Shown: positions 1-11,000 of the stretch, in pieces
Numbering within the stretch: the stretch's first letter is position 1
Layout of the letters: the number at the start of each line of letters is the position of its first letter
Assembly: GCA_016719405.1 (NCBI GenBank)
Contig: JADJZE010000019.1
Location: 15,302-79,301 of the forward strand
Length of the DNA stretch: 64,000 bases
Direction: 5' to 3'
From: Candidatus Aalborgicola lynettensis
Lineage (GTDB): Bacteria; Pseudomonadota; Gammaproteobacteria; Burkholderiales; Burkholderiaceae_C
Translations under genes and position numbers: made by a program
Notes under the pieces: model-generated
Databases searched by the model: none
The model's input: only the letters and a program-made list of their open reading frames with translations
What the model was told of the DNA's origin: nothing

Positions 1-1238
1 CCCAGCACCATAACCCCAGCAGTCAAATTGTCGAGAATGGTTTGCAAATTGGCACGCGCAGCATCTACCTGCCCCATACTTTGTTGAACCGCTTGCCTCG
101 CTTCTGAGAGTTGCTTGGTCATTGATGCAAAAGCTCTTGTTAGCCCGCCTAGTTCGTCTTTTCCGGGCATCGCCAATTTGGGAGTTAAGTCGCCCGCAGC
201 CACTTGGCTGACGCCTTCGGCCAACATGAGCAAAGGGCGCACGATCTGGTTTCCCAGTATGACCGCCAGCAAGATGGCGCCAAATACGGCAAGAAACAAA
301 CTAAGCGTCAGTGTCCCGATATACATCCGCTGGAGTCCCAGGCGTCCCAAAGCCCGCTCCTGGTATTCGCGATTTGCACTTTCCACCGCAAGCGCATTCG
401 CCGCCAAATTGGGGGGTATAGATTTGCTAACCAAAAGGTAGCGCGCGTCCGCCGTGAGGCCTAACTTGACGCTGGCAACAGGCACCAATACTTTGACGCG
501 GGCACCACCGGGGTTGACCAACGCAGTATCGTCCAATCCCTCGATCCATACTATCAATCGATCCACTTTAGCGGAACGGAACTGACTGGTGAGTGGTTTT
601 ACCGGCGCCAGCAAAAACCCGGTTTGTCCTGCACTGGCAAGTAACTTGCCAGACTCTCCCCAAACCGATAGTTCGTCCACACCCATTGGTTCAAGCAGTC
701 TGTCGAGCAATACGCCTGACATGGAGTCCGGGTTTTCTGAAAGGTGCCGTGCCGCTGTTTGCGATTTGTTGCCTAAATCCTCGGACATGGCATCGAGAGT
801 CACACGCCCGAGGTTCAAGCCAGCTTCGAGCGCACCCTCAACCTTGACGTCAAACCAGGTCTCTATCGATCGAGCAACGAACTGGTAAGACACTACGTAA
901 ATGAGCAACCCCGGCGCCATTCCGACCAGGGCAAAGATTATCGCCAGCTTGACCAGCAAACGACTACCGAACTTGCCCTGCCGGAAGCGGGTCCACAAGC
1001 GGTGCGCCACCCACACAATGGAGAGCAGCAGCAAACTGGCCACAACCACGTTGATGGTAAAAAGCTGTGTGTAGTTGCGCTCATACATCTCACGGTTGTT
1101 GGTCGCTTGCGTGAGTAGATACAGCAACACCACGCCAATCACCACCATCGTCAACGCGCCAATGGCTATCGTTATCCGAAAGGTCCGTGCGTTAAAGTGA
1201 CTCGACGAAGGGGTACTCGCCGTTGCACCGTTAGTCAT
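1..1238 (-). CDS. ntrY: NtrY-like nitrogen-regulation sensor histidine kinase, N-terminal part, cut by the left edge
   Basis: About 412 codons are visible before the window ends. The translation starts MTNGATASTPSSSHF and shows hydrophobic segments near residues 20-42, 57-80 and 90-112, a periplasmic region, another membrane segment near residue 300 (TLTLSLFLAVFGAILAVILG), a HAMP linker, and the start of a PAS domain (ILDNLTAGVMVL) at the edge. This architecture is that of NtrY, the membrane kinase that phosphorylates NtrX in nitrogen or redox control. The kinase core lies outside the window. The ATG overlaps the stop of the upstream DUF4390 gene as ATGA, which suggests translational coupling. 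The order rsmB, DUF4390, ntrY is known from Burkholderiales. The family call is confident; the signal sensed is unknown. Confidence 0.85.
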   Translation of the reverse strand, partial: MTNGATASTPSSSHFNARTFRITIAIGALTMVVIGVVLLYLLTQATNNREMYERNYTQLFTINVVVASLLLLSIVWVAHRLWTRFRQGKFGSRLLVKLAIIFALVGMAPGLLIYVVSYQFVARSIETWFDVKVEGALEAGLNLGRVTLDAMSEDLGNKSQTAARHLSENPDSMSGVLLDRLLEPMGVDELSVWGESGKLLASAGQTGFLLAPVKPLTSQFRSAKVDRLIVWIEGLDDTALVNPGGARVKVLVPVASVKLGLTADARYLLVSKSIPPNLAANALAVESANREYQERALGRLGLQRMYIGTLTLSLFLAVFGAILLAVILGNQIVRPLLMLAEGVSQVAAGDLTPKLAMPGKDELGGLTRAFASMTKQLSEARQAVQQSMGQVDAARANLQTILDNLTAGVMVL

Positions 1239-1864
1239 TTCGCAGGGTTCATGTTTAGCGGTACGGTTGCCGTGGCCGCCAAATCCCATTCTGATTGCCC
1301 GAAGGCACCAATTTGAAATGGCAGTGGCAGTTGGCTCAAGTCAAGGCGAAAACGTAATTCGACCTTGTATTTGGTGCCTGGCAAAATTTCAGCCGCATCT
1401 GCAATTTGCCAGTGCGGCACACGTTTGACGGCTGCCAACGCCTGGTCGAGCGTGTCATAGTTTTGGTTGAGTGCCAATCCGACCCCCCCCTCACGCCCCG
1501 CTCCAGCTGTCACATTGAGTCGCCAACGCCGCATTAAGGGTAGATACACGAGCCGCATGTGGCGCTTTGCGGAGGTCATTTTGCGATCAAACCAGTACCA
1601 GCGCTCTCGCAACAGTTCAGCCTCCAGCACAAAATAAAGTGGCACTCCCTTAAGCAACGCATCTTCGACGACCGCGGGGAGCTCGAAAACGATATTGCCC
1701 GTAGCAATCACCTCATCATCTACCCGCTCTACACTCAGTTGTCCAATATCGACGGGACTTTGCGCGTGGACCAGGGTTGCGCAGCAGACGAGCACAAACA
1801 GGCAGATGCACCGTGCGGCAACATCACCCCCCCCGTTTTTCCAGCAGCGCGTAATAAAAGCCAT
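1235..1864 (-). CDS. DUF4390 domain protein, exported
   Basis: This 209-residue protein has an N-terminal signal-like segment ending in LVCCATLVHA followed by QSPVDIGQL, so it is probably exported. The body (EVIATGNIVFELP, VPLYFVLEAELLRERWYWFD, LRFRLDLSQLPLPFQ) matches the DUF4390 family as I recall it, a family of unknown function found between rsmB and ntrY in betaproteobacteria. I chose the ATG at 1864, which overlaps the end of rsmB by about 40 bases. A further upstream start at 1897 would add 11 residues. Its stop overlaps the ntrY start. Context suggests it is co-expressed with the kinase, but no biochemical role can be given. Confidence 0.75.
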   Translation of the reverse strand: MAFITRCWKNGGGDVAARCICLFVLVCCATLVHAQSPVDIGQLSVERVDDEVIATGNIVFELPAVVEDALLKGVPLYFVLEAELLRERWYWFDRKMTSAKRHMRLVYLPLMRRWRLNVTAGAGREGGVGLALNQNYDTLDQALAAVKRVPHWQIADAAEILPGTKYKVELRFRLDLSQLPLPFQIGAFGQSEWDLAATATVPLNMNPAK

Positions 1865-3149
1865 CGTGATCACGGTGCATATTGTCCGGGAGCGCATTGA
1901 ATTTCTCCGCTGGTCCAGGCATTAAATGACCTGGGGACGACAGCAACTGTGCGTCGGTGTTGTGTGCAAGAAACGTTTGAACCTGCTCGCTTCCCTCGGA
2001 CTTGAATATGGAACAGGTGCAATAGAGCATTCGGCCGCCAGGGCGCAATAGACCCCACAAAGCGCCAAGAATGCGTTTTTGTATTTGCACTAAATGTGCA
2101 ATATCCGTTTCTCGACGGAGCCAGCGAATGTCGGGATGGCGCCGCACAATACCCGATGCGGTGCATGGTGCATCTACCAGGATGGCATCGAAGGTTTGAC
2201 CATCCCACCACTCTTGGGGCGCCGCAGCATCTGCATTCAGCACATGTGCTTTCAGACCCAATCGCTGCAAGTTTTGGTGAATGCGCGGACACCGCTCGGG
2301 GTCCTTTTCAATTGCCGTGACATGGGCTTCGCACAACTCCAGAATATGCCCCGTTTTTCCCCCTGGCGCGGCGCAAGCGTCCAGAATCCGCAACGGTGCA
2401 GTGATTTGCAGTCCGTTGAGTAACAAGGGGGCCGCCATTTGGGCCGCTGAATCCTGCACAGATACCCAGCCCTCGTCAAACCCGGGAATTTGATGTACCG
2501 GCATAGGTTTATCGAGAACAATTGCACCCTGCCAATCCACCGTGAATTTGACGCCAGCTTGTTCCAGCGACGCTGCAAAATTCGAAAGTGCACATCTCCG
2601 CCGATTGACCCGCAGGGTCATTGGAGCTTGGCGGTTGGATGCACTCAGAATTTCTTGCCACTGAAGCGGATATTCAGTGGCCACGCGCTGAATCCACCAC
2701 GTGGGAAAGTTCCATTGTGCGGCTAGGCTATTGTCGGTCGCATGTACCAACGACTCACGCTCGCGTAAGAATCGCCGCATGCACGCGTTGACAAAGCTTG
2801 CTTGCTGCTTGGTCGCAGGATCCCGTTTGGCTGCTTCGACTATCTGGTTGACCAGGGTAAACATGTCGTACGGTGCATCATCTGCACGCCATGCCAGTGC
2901 CAGCCCCACACACAGTAGTGCCTCCACAGGCGGTGGCGGCTGCCTGCTGGCCAGCAGTTTGCGCAAGGCCTGCGCCCGACCGAGGTTGCGCAATACTTGG
3001 AAACTCAGTGCCTGTACCCCAGAACGCAAATCGCCCGGTACAGCCTCAATGGCTGCAGTGCCCGACACTCCGCGGCGTACCGATAAGACTACGGTTGTTG
3101 TTGCTATGAGTTGGCGCCAAAGCGGAATGGGATCTTGCACAGAATTCAT
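1824..3149 (-). CDS. rsmB: 16S rRNA (cytosine-967-C5)-methyltransferase RsmB
   Basis: RsmB (Sun/Fmu) methylates C967 of 16S rRNA using S-adenosylmethionine. The 441 residues match the family length. The N-terminal 150 residues form the NusB-like RNA-binding domain. The methyltransferase domain carries the SAM loop DACAAPGGKTGHILE, the motif IV segment VDAPCTASGIVRRHPD, and the second conserved cysteine in YCTCSIFKSEGSEQ. It begins at an ATG just 7 bases after the LemA-like gene and runs into the DUF4390 gene, so the four genes probably form one operon. No missing key residue was seen. Confidence 0.95.
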   Translation of the reverse strand: MNSVQDPIPLWRQLIATTTVVLSVRRGVSGTAAIEAVPGDLRSGVQALSFQVLRNLGRAQALRKLLASRQPPPPVEALLCVGLALAWRADDAPYDMFTLVNQIVEAAKRDPATKQQASFVNACMRRFLRERESLVHATDNSLAAQWNFPTWWIQRVATEYPLQWQEILSASNRQAPMTLRVNRRRCALSNFAASLEQAGVKFTVDWQGAIVLDKPMPVHQIPGFDEGWVSVQDSAAQMAAPLLLNGLQITAPLRILDACAAPGGKTGHILELCEAHVTAIEKDPERCPRIHQNLQRLGLKAHVLNADAAAPQEWWDGQTFDAILVDAPCTASGIVRRHPDIRWLRRETDIAHLVQIQKRILGALWGLLRPGGRMLYCTCSIFKSEGSEQVQTFLAHNTDAQLLSSPGHLMPGPAEKFNALPDNMHRDHDGFYYALLEKRGG

Positions 3150-3156
3150 GGCGTAC

Positions 3157-3714
3157 TCACATTAGGCTTGTAGGCTTGAAACCCATGGCATGTACGAGCA
3201 TCCGAGCCGGAAACTGGGCAATCGCCTCGTTGTAGTTCGACAAAATATGATTGAGGCCCTCACGCGAAGCACGTATTCTTAAAGTCGCAGCATCCCACTG
3301 CGCTTGCATGTCATCCGGAATCGAGTGCTGATCAACCTGTTGTTGCACATTCACCCAATTACGCCACGCTTGTTGTGTTGCCTCAAACGCAATGCCGATC
3401 TTGGCCACGGATTGCCCCCCAAGGAGTCCTCCCCTGGCATCCTTTAAGGTTTGATCCAACGCGTGGACTGCGGTCAGCAAGTATGTCAGTTCAGGATCCG
3501 ACGTTACCGCCATTTCGGCATGATCGGTTGTCCACTGGTTGCTTGTTGAGCCTCTCAGTATGTCGACGAGTGCAAAACACCTGTGTGCGTGCTTTTCAAC
3601 CGATCGCAAGGCGGCCGCTCCGCGAACCTGCATACGTGCAAGCCTGTTGTAGACACCAACACACCAAAACAGAGTGACCGCCAAGCCCCCCCAAAGCCAC
3701 AATGAACTGTTCAT
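3157..3714 (-). CDS. LemA-like membrane protein
   Basis: The 185-residue product begins with a single membrane segment (LWLWGGLAVTLFWCVGVYNRLA) and is otherwise helical. The C-terminal stretch YNEAIAQFPARMLVHAMGF resembles the LemA signature, in which a tyrosine-asparagine pair is followed by an F-P pair and a final G-F pair. LemA proteins are inner-membrane helical bundles whose function in proteobacteria is not settled. The protein is close in length to LemA, but the similarity outside the C-terminus is weak. It is the first gene of the rsmB-ntrY run and follows the rpoC terminator, so it probably has its own promoter. Confidence 0.6.
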   Translation of the reverse strand: MNSSLWLWGGLAVTLFWCVGVYNRLARMQVRGAAALRSVEKHAHRCFALVDILRGSTSNQWTTDHAEMAVTSDPELTYLLTAVHALDQTLKDARGGLLGGQSVAKIGIAFEATQQAWRNWVNVQQQVDQHSIPDDMQAQWDAATLRIRASREGLNHILSNYNEAIAQFPARMLVHAMGFKPTSLM

Positions 3715-3725
3715 GTTTGTTCAAT

Positions 3726-3764
3726 AAAAAAACCCAAGCCTTGCATACGCAATGGCTTGGGTTG
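3726..3764 (-). terminator. Rho-independent terminator of the rpoBC operon
   Basis: On the minus strand, 10 bases at 3764-3755 (AACCCAAGCC) pair perfectly with 3741-3732 (GGCTTGGGTT). A further short self-complementary TTGC/GCAA pair sits in the loop, and a run of T follows at 3733-3727. It lies about 24 bases after the rpoC stop, the classic position for ending the rpoBC transcript. Confidence 0.93.
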
Positions 3765-3787
3765 CTACGCAAATTGCAGCAATCAGG

Positions 3788-6700
3788 TTATTCGCTGGCT
3801 GTACCTTCGTCGGCTTGCAATTCTGCAACAGTGTCGCCGTCGCCGGCCAATTCCGCGGCCTCCGCCTCAGCAATAGCGCGACGCTCTGCATCGTCCATGC
3901 TTTCGCGCACTTTGCGCGCCTCGTGGTAGGCCAAACCCGTGCCCGCAGGAATCAAGCGACCCACAATCACGTTTTCCTTCAAGCCACGCAGTTCGTCACG
4001 TTTGCCCATGATGGCGGCTTCAGTCAACACGCGGGTTGTCTCCTGGAAGGAGGCTGCGCTAATGAAGCTGTCCGTAGACAGGGATGCCTTGGTAATACCC
4101 AGCAACAAGTTGCTATAAGTAGCCGGGATTTTTCCTTCGGCACGCAGAGCGTCATTGGTATTCAGCATTTCAGAACGCTCAACCTGCTCGCCGTTGATGT
4201 AACTGGAGTCGCCTGCCGCTTCGACCACCACACGGCGCAGCATCTGACGAACAATCACTTCAATATGTTTGTCGTTGATCTTCACGCCTTGCAAGCGGTA
4301 CACGTCCTGCACTTCGTCGACGATGTAGCGGGCCAATTCTTCTGAGCCCAGCAAGCGCAAAATGTCTTGCGGATCGGCGGGACCATCAACAACGGACTCG
4401 CCTTTGTTAACCACCTGGCCTTCGTGCACCAGAATGTTCTTTTCTTTGGGCACCAACTCTTCCCACACCTTGCCGTCCGGGTCGGTAATTTGCAAACGAA
4501 TTTTGCCTTTGGTTTCTTTGCCAAAGGAAATGGTGCCCGTAATCTCCGCGAGCGTTCCCTTGTCTTTGGGAGTACGCGCTTCAAACAATTCAGCAACACG
4601 CGGCAGACCACCGGTAATGTCGCGGGTCTTCTGGCCTTCGATAGGAATACGTGCCAGCACTTCACCAGGCCCGACGTCCATGCCGTCACGCACCTGGATC
4701 AGCGCACCAACCGGGAAGCCAATTGTCACCGAGTGATCGGTACCAGGGATTTTGACCTCGTTGCCGGATGCATCAATCAACTTAACCTGCGGGCGCACCA
4801 CCTTGGTCGCGCCACGACGTTTGGGATCAATCACCACCATGGTGGAAAGGCCGGTAACCTCATCAACCTGTTTGGCAACAGTCAATCCTTCCTCGACATT
4901 TTCAAAGTGCGCCTTTCCGGCGAACTCGGTGATGATGGGACGGGTCAATGGGTCCCAGTTTGCCAAAATTACGCCTGCCTTCACCGCCTGATCGGCCTTG
5001 ACCGACAAAACAGCGCCATAAGGAACTTTGTGACGCTCACGTTCGCGCCCGTGTTCGTCATGAATAACAATTTCACCCGAACGTGAAATGACGACCAACT
5101 CTTTCTTGCTGTTGGTCACATAGCGCATGGTGGAATTGAATCCAATGCTACCGTTGGACTTCGCTTCGACGCTAGATGCGATTGCTGCGCGCGATGCCGC
5201 GCCACCAATGTGGAAAGTTCGCATAGTCAACTGGGTGCCAGGTTCACCAATGGATTGGGCGGCAATCACACCAACCGCTTCACCACCATTGATCAAGCCA
5301 CCACGCCCCAGATCACGTCCATAACATTTGGCACAAATTCCAAAGCGTGTTTCACAGGTCAACGCCGTACGCACCTTGACCTCGTCAACTCCAGCAGCCT
5401 CCAGATCATCGATCATGTCTTCGTCCAGCATGGTTCCAGCTGTTGCAAGAACTGCACGATTCTCGGGGTGCAACACGTCATCTGCAGCGGTGCGCCCCAG
5501 AATACGATCACGCAGTGACTCAATGACCTCACCGCCTTCAACAATAGCGCGCATCAGGTAGCCGCTGTGGGTTTCGCAATCCTGCTCGGTCACGACCAGG
5601 TCTTGGGTCACATCCACCAAGCGGCGGGTCAGGTAACCGGAATTGGCCGTCTTCAAGGCTGTATCAGCCAGACCTTTTCGGGCGCCGTGGGTGGAGATAA
5701 AGTATTCCAATACGTTCAGCCCTTCGCGGAAGTTCGCGGTGATGGGCGTCTCGATGATGGAGCCATCAGGCTTGGCCATCAATCCACGCATACCTGCAAC
5801 TTGGCGAATCTGTGCAGCAGAGCCACGCGCTCCGGAGTCGGCCATCATGTAGATGGAGTTGAAGGACTCTTGCTGAACTTGCTTGCCGTGGCGGTCGATT
5901 ACCGTTTCCTTCGACAACTTAGCCATCATGACCTTGGACACTTCGTCACCCGACTTGCCCCAGATATCCACCACCTTGTTGTAGCGCTCACCAGAGGTCA
6001 CCAAACCAGACACGTACTGCTGCTCAATCTCTTTGACCTCTTTTTGTGCGCGCTCGATGATGCCGTGCTTCTCTTCTGGCACCAACATGTCTTCGATGCA
6101 AATTGAGATGCCGGCTTTGGTCGCAAGTCGAAAGCCCGCCTGCAGCAACTTGTCCGCAAACACCACCGTGTCTTTCAAGCCGCACTTGCGGAATGACACA
6201 TTGATCAGCTTGGATATCTCCTTTTTCTTGAGTGCTTTGTTGATGTTGGAGAAAGGCAATCCCTTGGGCAAAATTTCGGACAGCAAGGCGCGCCCCGCGG
6301 TGGTTTCCCACAACTTTGTCGATGGCGTCAGTTCGCCGGTAATTTTGTTCTTGGTGTACTCGGTCAGACGCACATTGATTCGGGCGTTGAGCTCCACTTC
6401 GCCTGCGTCAAAGGCACGCTGTACTTCGCCGGTATCGGCAAAAATCAAACCCTCGCCCTTGCCATTGATGCGCTCGCGCGTGGTGTAGTACAAGCCCAGA
6501 ACCACGTCTTGCGAAGGCACAATGGAGGGCTCACCGTTGGCAGGGAACAGTATGTTATTAGATGCCAACATCAAAGTGCGGGCTTCCATCTGCGCTTCCA
6601 CTGACAACGGTACGTGAACCGCCATCTGGTCACCGTCGAAGTCAGCGTTGAAGGCCGCGCAAACGAGGGGGTGCAACTGAATCGCCTTGCCTTCAATCAG

Positions 6701-8014
6701 GATGGGCTCGAACGCCTGAATGCCCAAACGGTGCAAGGTAGGCGCACGGTTCAGCATGATCGGGTGTTCTTTGATGACCTCTTCCAGAATATCCCACACC
6801 ACGGGCGTGCCGGATTCGACTTCCTTCTTGGCCGCCTTGATCGTGGTTGCAATACCCATTGCTTCCAGGCGTGCGAAGATGAAGGGCTTGAAAAGCTCCA
6901 AGGCCATCAATTTGGGCAAACCGCATTGGTGCAGCTTGAGGGTTGGACCCACGGTAATCACAGAACGACCGGAGTAGTCCACGCGCTTGCCCAGCAAGTT
7001 CTGGCGGAAACGACCGGATTTACCCTTGATCATGTCAGCCAGTGACTTCAATGCACGTTTGTTGGCGCCGGTCATGGCCTTCCCACGGCGGCCGTTGTCC
7101 AGCAAGCTGTCCACGGCTTCTTGCAACATGCGCTTCTCATTGCGCGCAATGATTTCCGGTGCCTTCAACTCCAGCAGACGGCGCAGGCGGCTGTTGCGGT
7201 TGATCACGCGGCGGTACAGATCATTCAGGTCGGAGGTTGCAAATCGACCACCATCCAGCGGCACCAATGGACGCAAATCCGGCGGCAACACCGGCAGCAC
7301 TTCCAACACCATCCACTCAGGTTTGATGCCCGACTTTTTGAATGCTTCCAAGACCTTCAAACGCTTGGCGTTCTTTTTGATCTTGAGTTCGGAGCCCGTC
7401 AGGTCATTGCGCAGTTTTTCGATCGAACCTTCGATGTCGATGCTTTGCAGCAGGTCCTTGATGCCTTCAGCACCCATTTTGGCCTGGAACTCATCTCCGT
7501 ACTCTTTGAATTTGGCGTCATAGTCATCCTCCGACATGATGCTGAATTTCTTCAACGGGGTCATGCCAGGATCGGTGACCACATAGGCTTCAAAGTACAA
7601 CACACGTTCGATGTCGCGCAAGGTCATGTCGAGCACCAGGCCCAAACGGCTGGGCAGTGACTTCAGGAACCAGATGTGGGCGCAAGGCGCGGCCAGGTCG
7701 ATATGGCCCATACGCTCACGGCGCACTTTGGTCTGGGTTACTTCGACACCGCACTTTTCGCAGATCACACCACGGTGCTTGAGGCGCTTGTATTTGCCGC
7801 ACAGGCATTCGTAGTCTTTGATCGGGCCGAATATTTTTGCACAAAACAAACCATCCCGCTCCGGCTTGAATGTGCGGTAGTTGATGGTTTCAGGCTTGCG
7901 CACCTCACCAAAAGACCACGAACGGATCTTCTCAGGAGACGCCATACCAATCTGAATAGCACCGAAGTGCTCATCAGGAGTGAACTGCTTGAACAGGTCG
8001 AGTAAAGATTTCAT
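3788..8014 (-). CDS. rpoC: DNA-directed RNA polymerase subunit beta-prime
   Basis: RpoC is the second largest subunit of the RNA polymerase core and carries the catalytic magnesium site. The 1408-residue product has the N-terminal zinc-binding cysteines (CLCGKYKRLKHRGVICEKC), the invariant active-site motif NADFDGDQMAVHVPL, and the second zinc site (CETRFGICAKCYGRDLGRG). Length and start (MKSLLDLFKQFTPDEHFGAI) fit betaproteobacterial homologues. It follows rpoB after 70 bases and ends at a strong terminator. No irregularity was seen. Confidence 0.98.
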   Translation of the reverse strand: MKSLLDLFKQFTPDEHFGAIQIGMASPEKIRSWSFGEVRKPETINYRTFKPERDGLFCAKIFGPIKDYECLCGKYKRLKHRGVICEKCGVEVTQTKVRRERMGHIDLAAPCAHIWFLKSLPSRLGLVLDMTLRDIERVLYFEAYVVTDPGMTPLKKFSIMSEDDYDAKFKEYGDEFQAKMGAEGIKDLLQSIDIEGSIEKLRNDLTGSELKIKKNAKRLKVLEAFKKSGIKPEWMVLEVLPVLPPDLRPLVPLDGGRFATSDLNDLYRRVINRNSRLRRLLELKAPEIIARNEKRMLQEAVDSLLDNGRRGKAMTGANKRALKSLADMIKGKSGRFRQNLLGKRVDYSGRSVITVGPTLKLHQCGLPKLMALELFKPFIFARLEAMGIATTIKAAKKEVESGTPVVWDILEEVIKEHPIMLNRAPTLHRLGIQAFEPILIEGKAIQLHPLVCAAFNADFDGDQMAVHVPLSVEAQMEARTLMLASNNILFPANGEPSIVPSQDVVLGLYYTTRERINGKGEGLIFADTGEVQRAFDAGEVELNARINVRLTEYTKNKITGELTPSTKLWETTAGRALLSEILPKGLPFSNINKALKKKEISKLINVSFRKCGLKDTVVFADKLLQAGFRLATKAGISICIEDMLVPEEKHGIIERAQKEVKEIEQQYVSGLVTSGERYNKVVDIWGKSGDEVSKVMMAKLSKETVIDRHGKQVQQESFNSIYMMADSGARGSAAQIRQVAGMRGLMAKPDGSIIETPITANFREGLNVLEYFISTHGARKGLADTALKTANSGYLTRRLVDVTQDLVVTEQDCETHSGYLMRAIVEGGEVIESLRDRILGRTAADDVLHPENRAVLATAGTMLDEDMIDDLEAAGVDEVKVRTALTCETRFGICAKCYGRDLGRGGLINGGEAVGVIAAQSIGEPGTQLTMRTFHIGGAASRAAIASSVEAKSNGSIGFNSTMRYVTNSKKELVVISRSGEIVIHDEHGRERERHKVPYGAVLSVKADQAVKAGVILANWDPLTRPIITEFAGKAHFENVEEGLTVAKQVDEVTGLSTMVVIDPKRRGATKVVRPQVKLIDASGNEVKIPGTDHSVTIGFPVGALIQVRDGMDVGPGEVLARIPIEGQKTRDITGGLPRVAELFEARTPKDKGTLAEITGTISFGKETKGKIRLQITDPDGKVWEELVPKEKNILVHEGQVVNKGESVVDGPADPQDILRLLGSEELARYIVDEVQDVYRLQGVKINDKHIEVIVRQMLRRVVVEAAGDSSYINGEQVERSEMLNTNDALRAEGKIPATYSNLLLGITKASLSTDSFISAASFQETTRVLTEAAIMGKRDELRGLKENVIVGRLIPAGTGLAYHEARKVRESMDDAERRAIAEAEAAELAGDGDTVAELQADEGTASE

Positions 8015-8036
8015 CGCATTAATTCTTTCTTAATCA

Positions 8037-8083
8037 GTTGAGGACAGCGCCAGCGCGTTGCGCATCACTCTGTCCCGCAAGAC
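8037..8083. repeat. Dispersed GGACAG...CTGTCCCGCAA repeat, copy in the rpoB-rpoC gap
   Basis: The plus strand reads GGACAGCGCCAGCG, then about 18 bases, then CTGTCCCGCAA. GGACAG and CTGTCC are inverted copies, so the RNA can form a hairpin. Two related copies occur at 12852-12887 and 50197-50224, also between co-directional genes. Confidence 0.6.
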
Positions 8084-8084
8084 C

Positions 8085-11000
8085 TCAGGAGCGTTCAAGT
8101 TCAATATCGATGCCCAAGGAACGAATTTCCTTGACCAAAACATTGAACGACTCTGGCATACCGGCTTCAATAGAATGTTCGCCCTTGACAATGCTTTCGT
8201 ACACCTTGGTACGGCCTTGCACGTCATCTGACTTGACGGTAAGCATTTCTTGCAAGGTGTAGGCGGCACCATACGCTTCCAGCGCCCAGACCTCCATCTC
8301 ACCAAAACGCTGACCACCGAACTGGGCCTTGCCGCCCAAAGGTTGCTGCGTAACCAGGCTGTAAGGACCTGTCGAGCGGGCGTGCATTTTGTCGTCCACC
8401 AAATGGTGAAGTTTCAAGAAGTGCATATAGCCTACCGTCGTTGGACGCTCAAATTGCTCGCCGGTTCTGCCGTCGAACAAATGCGCTTGGGTACGGGCAG
8501 TCGTGAGCCCCTTGGCTTTAACAATGTCGTCCGGGTACGCCAACTCCAGCATTCCGCGAATTTCTTGCTCGGTAGCGCCATCGAAAACAGGTGTCGCAAA
8601 CGTCGCTCCACCAGCCAGATTCGCGGCCATTTCAAAGACTTCGCCATCGCGGAGGTTGGCCAGTTCTTCTTTGCGGCCAGAGCCGTTGTAGATTTTTTCC
8701 ATGAATCCACGCACTTCGGCCACTTTGGCCTCTGCCTGGAGCATGTCACCGATACGCTGGCCAATCCCCTTGGCAGCCCAACCCAAATGCACCTCCAGCA
8801 CCTGACCCACATTCATACGCGAGGGCACGCCCAATGGATTTAGTGCGATATCGCACGGCGTTCCATCGGCCATGTAAGGCATGTCTTCCACCGGAACGAT
8901 TTTGGAAACGACCCCTTTGTTACCGTGGCGTCCGGCCATCTTGTCACCGGGCTGCAAGCGGCGTTTGACGGCGATGTAGACCTTAACCATCTTCAGCACG
9001 CCAGCGGGTAGTTCATCGCCTTGGGTCAACTTCTTGCGCTTTTCTTCAAATGCCAAGTCAAAGCTGTGACGCGTCTGCTCCAGAGAGTTCTTGATGCTCT
9101 CCAGTTGGCTGGCGACTTCATCCTCAGCGGGACGAATATCGAACCAGTGGAACCTTTCCACGGATGCGAGGTAGGCCTTGTCGATTTTTGTGCCCTTGGC
9201 CAGTTTTTGCGGGCCGCCGTTGGCAACCTTGCCCACCAACAATTTCTCAATACGGTCGAACGCATCCGCTTCCACAATGCGAATCTGATCGTTCAAATCA
9301 AGACGGAAACGCTTGAGTTCGTCGTCAATGATTTGCTGCGCACGGCGGTCACGCGGAATACCCTCACGGGTAAACACCTGCACATCGATCACGGTACCTT
9401 GAGAGCCTTGATCCACACGCAACGACGTGTCTTTCACGTCACTGGCTTTTTCGCCAAAGATGGCACGCAATAGCTTCTCTTCTGGCGTCAACGTGGTCTC
9501 ACCCTTGGGTGTAACCTTGCCCACCAATGTGTCGCCGGGTTGAACCTCGGCACCCACATAGATGATGCCGGATTCATCCAGACGGTTGAGTTGTTGTTCA
9601 CTCAAATTGGGAATGTCACGCGTAATCTCTTCAGAACCGAGCTTCGTGTCACGCGCCATCACCACCAATTCTTCAATGTGGATGGATGTGTAGCGATCCT
9701 CCGCAACAACACGCTCGGAAATCAAAATCGAGTCCTCGAAGTTGTAACCGTTCCAAGGCATAAACGCGACCAGCATGTTCTGACCCAAAGCCAACTCACC
9801 GAGGTCTGTTGATGCACCATCGGCGATCACATCTCCCTTGGCCAATCTGTCACCCTTCTTCACGATGGGTCGCTGGTGGATATTGGTGTTCTGGTTGGAG
9901 CGCTGGTACTTAATCAGGTTGTAAATATCCACACCGACTTCACCTGCCTGTGCTTCTGCATCGTTGACACGAATCACAATGCGGGTTGCATCAACATAGT
10001 CCACCACACCGCCACGGGTTGCGGTAACCACCGTGCCGGAGTCCACCGCTGCTACGCGTTCGATTCCAGTGCCCACGAAGGGCTTTTCCGGGCGCAAGAT
10101 GGGCACAGCCTGTCGTGACATGTTGGCACCCATCAGCGCGCGATTCGCATCATCGTGCTCCAAGAAGGGCACCAGGGATGCCGCTACCGACACGATCTGC
10201 GCAGGCGACACGTCCATGTACTGCACACGTTCCGCACCAACCAGGATGGATTCACCTTTTTCACGCGCAGAAACCAAATCACCGGTCAGCTTACCGTCCT
10301 TGTCGAGCGCCGCGTTAGCCTGCGCAATGACGTATTTCCCCTCCTCTATTGCCGACAGGTAGTCAATTTCGTTGGTGATCTTCGCATCAACGACGCGGCG
10401 ATAGGGGGTCTCGATGAAACCGTACTCATTCAGACGCGCATACAAGGCTAGCGAGTTAATCAGACCGATATTAGGACCTTCAGGCGTTTCAATGGGACAC
10501 ACACGACCGTAATGGGTCACGTGCACATCTCGCACTTCGAAGCCCGCGCGTTCACGGGTCAAACCACCCGGGCCAAGGGCAGAAACACGACGTTTGTGCG
10601 TAATTTCCGACAATGGGTTGGTTTGATCCATGAACTGGGACAGCTGCGACGCACCGAAGAACTCCTTGAGCGCAGCGGATATAGGCTTGCTGTTGATCAG
10701 GTCGTGCGGCATCAGCGGCTCTTGCTCCGCTTGACCTAGGCGTTCTTTCACGGCCTTCTCGATACGTGCCAAACCGGTACGGTACTGGTTCTCGGCCAAT
10801 TCACCGACACAACGCACACGGCGGTTACCCAGATGATCGATATCGTCGACATCACCACGACCATTGCGCAAGTCGACCAAAATCTTGACAACCGCCAAGA
10901 TATCTTCATTGGTCAAAACTTTCGGTCCAGTGGATTCGGAGCGCCCCATCTTGGCATTGAACTTCATGCGACCAACGCGTGAAAGATCATAGGTGTCGGG

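Noticed and set aside
4367..5086. Plus-strand open frames within rpoC and rpoB
   Set aside because: All are shadows of the polymerase genes on the minus strand.
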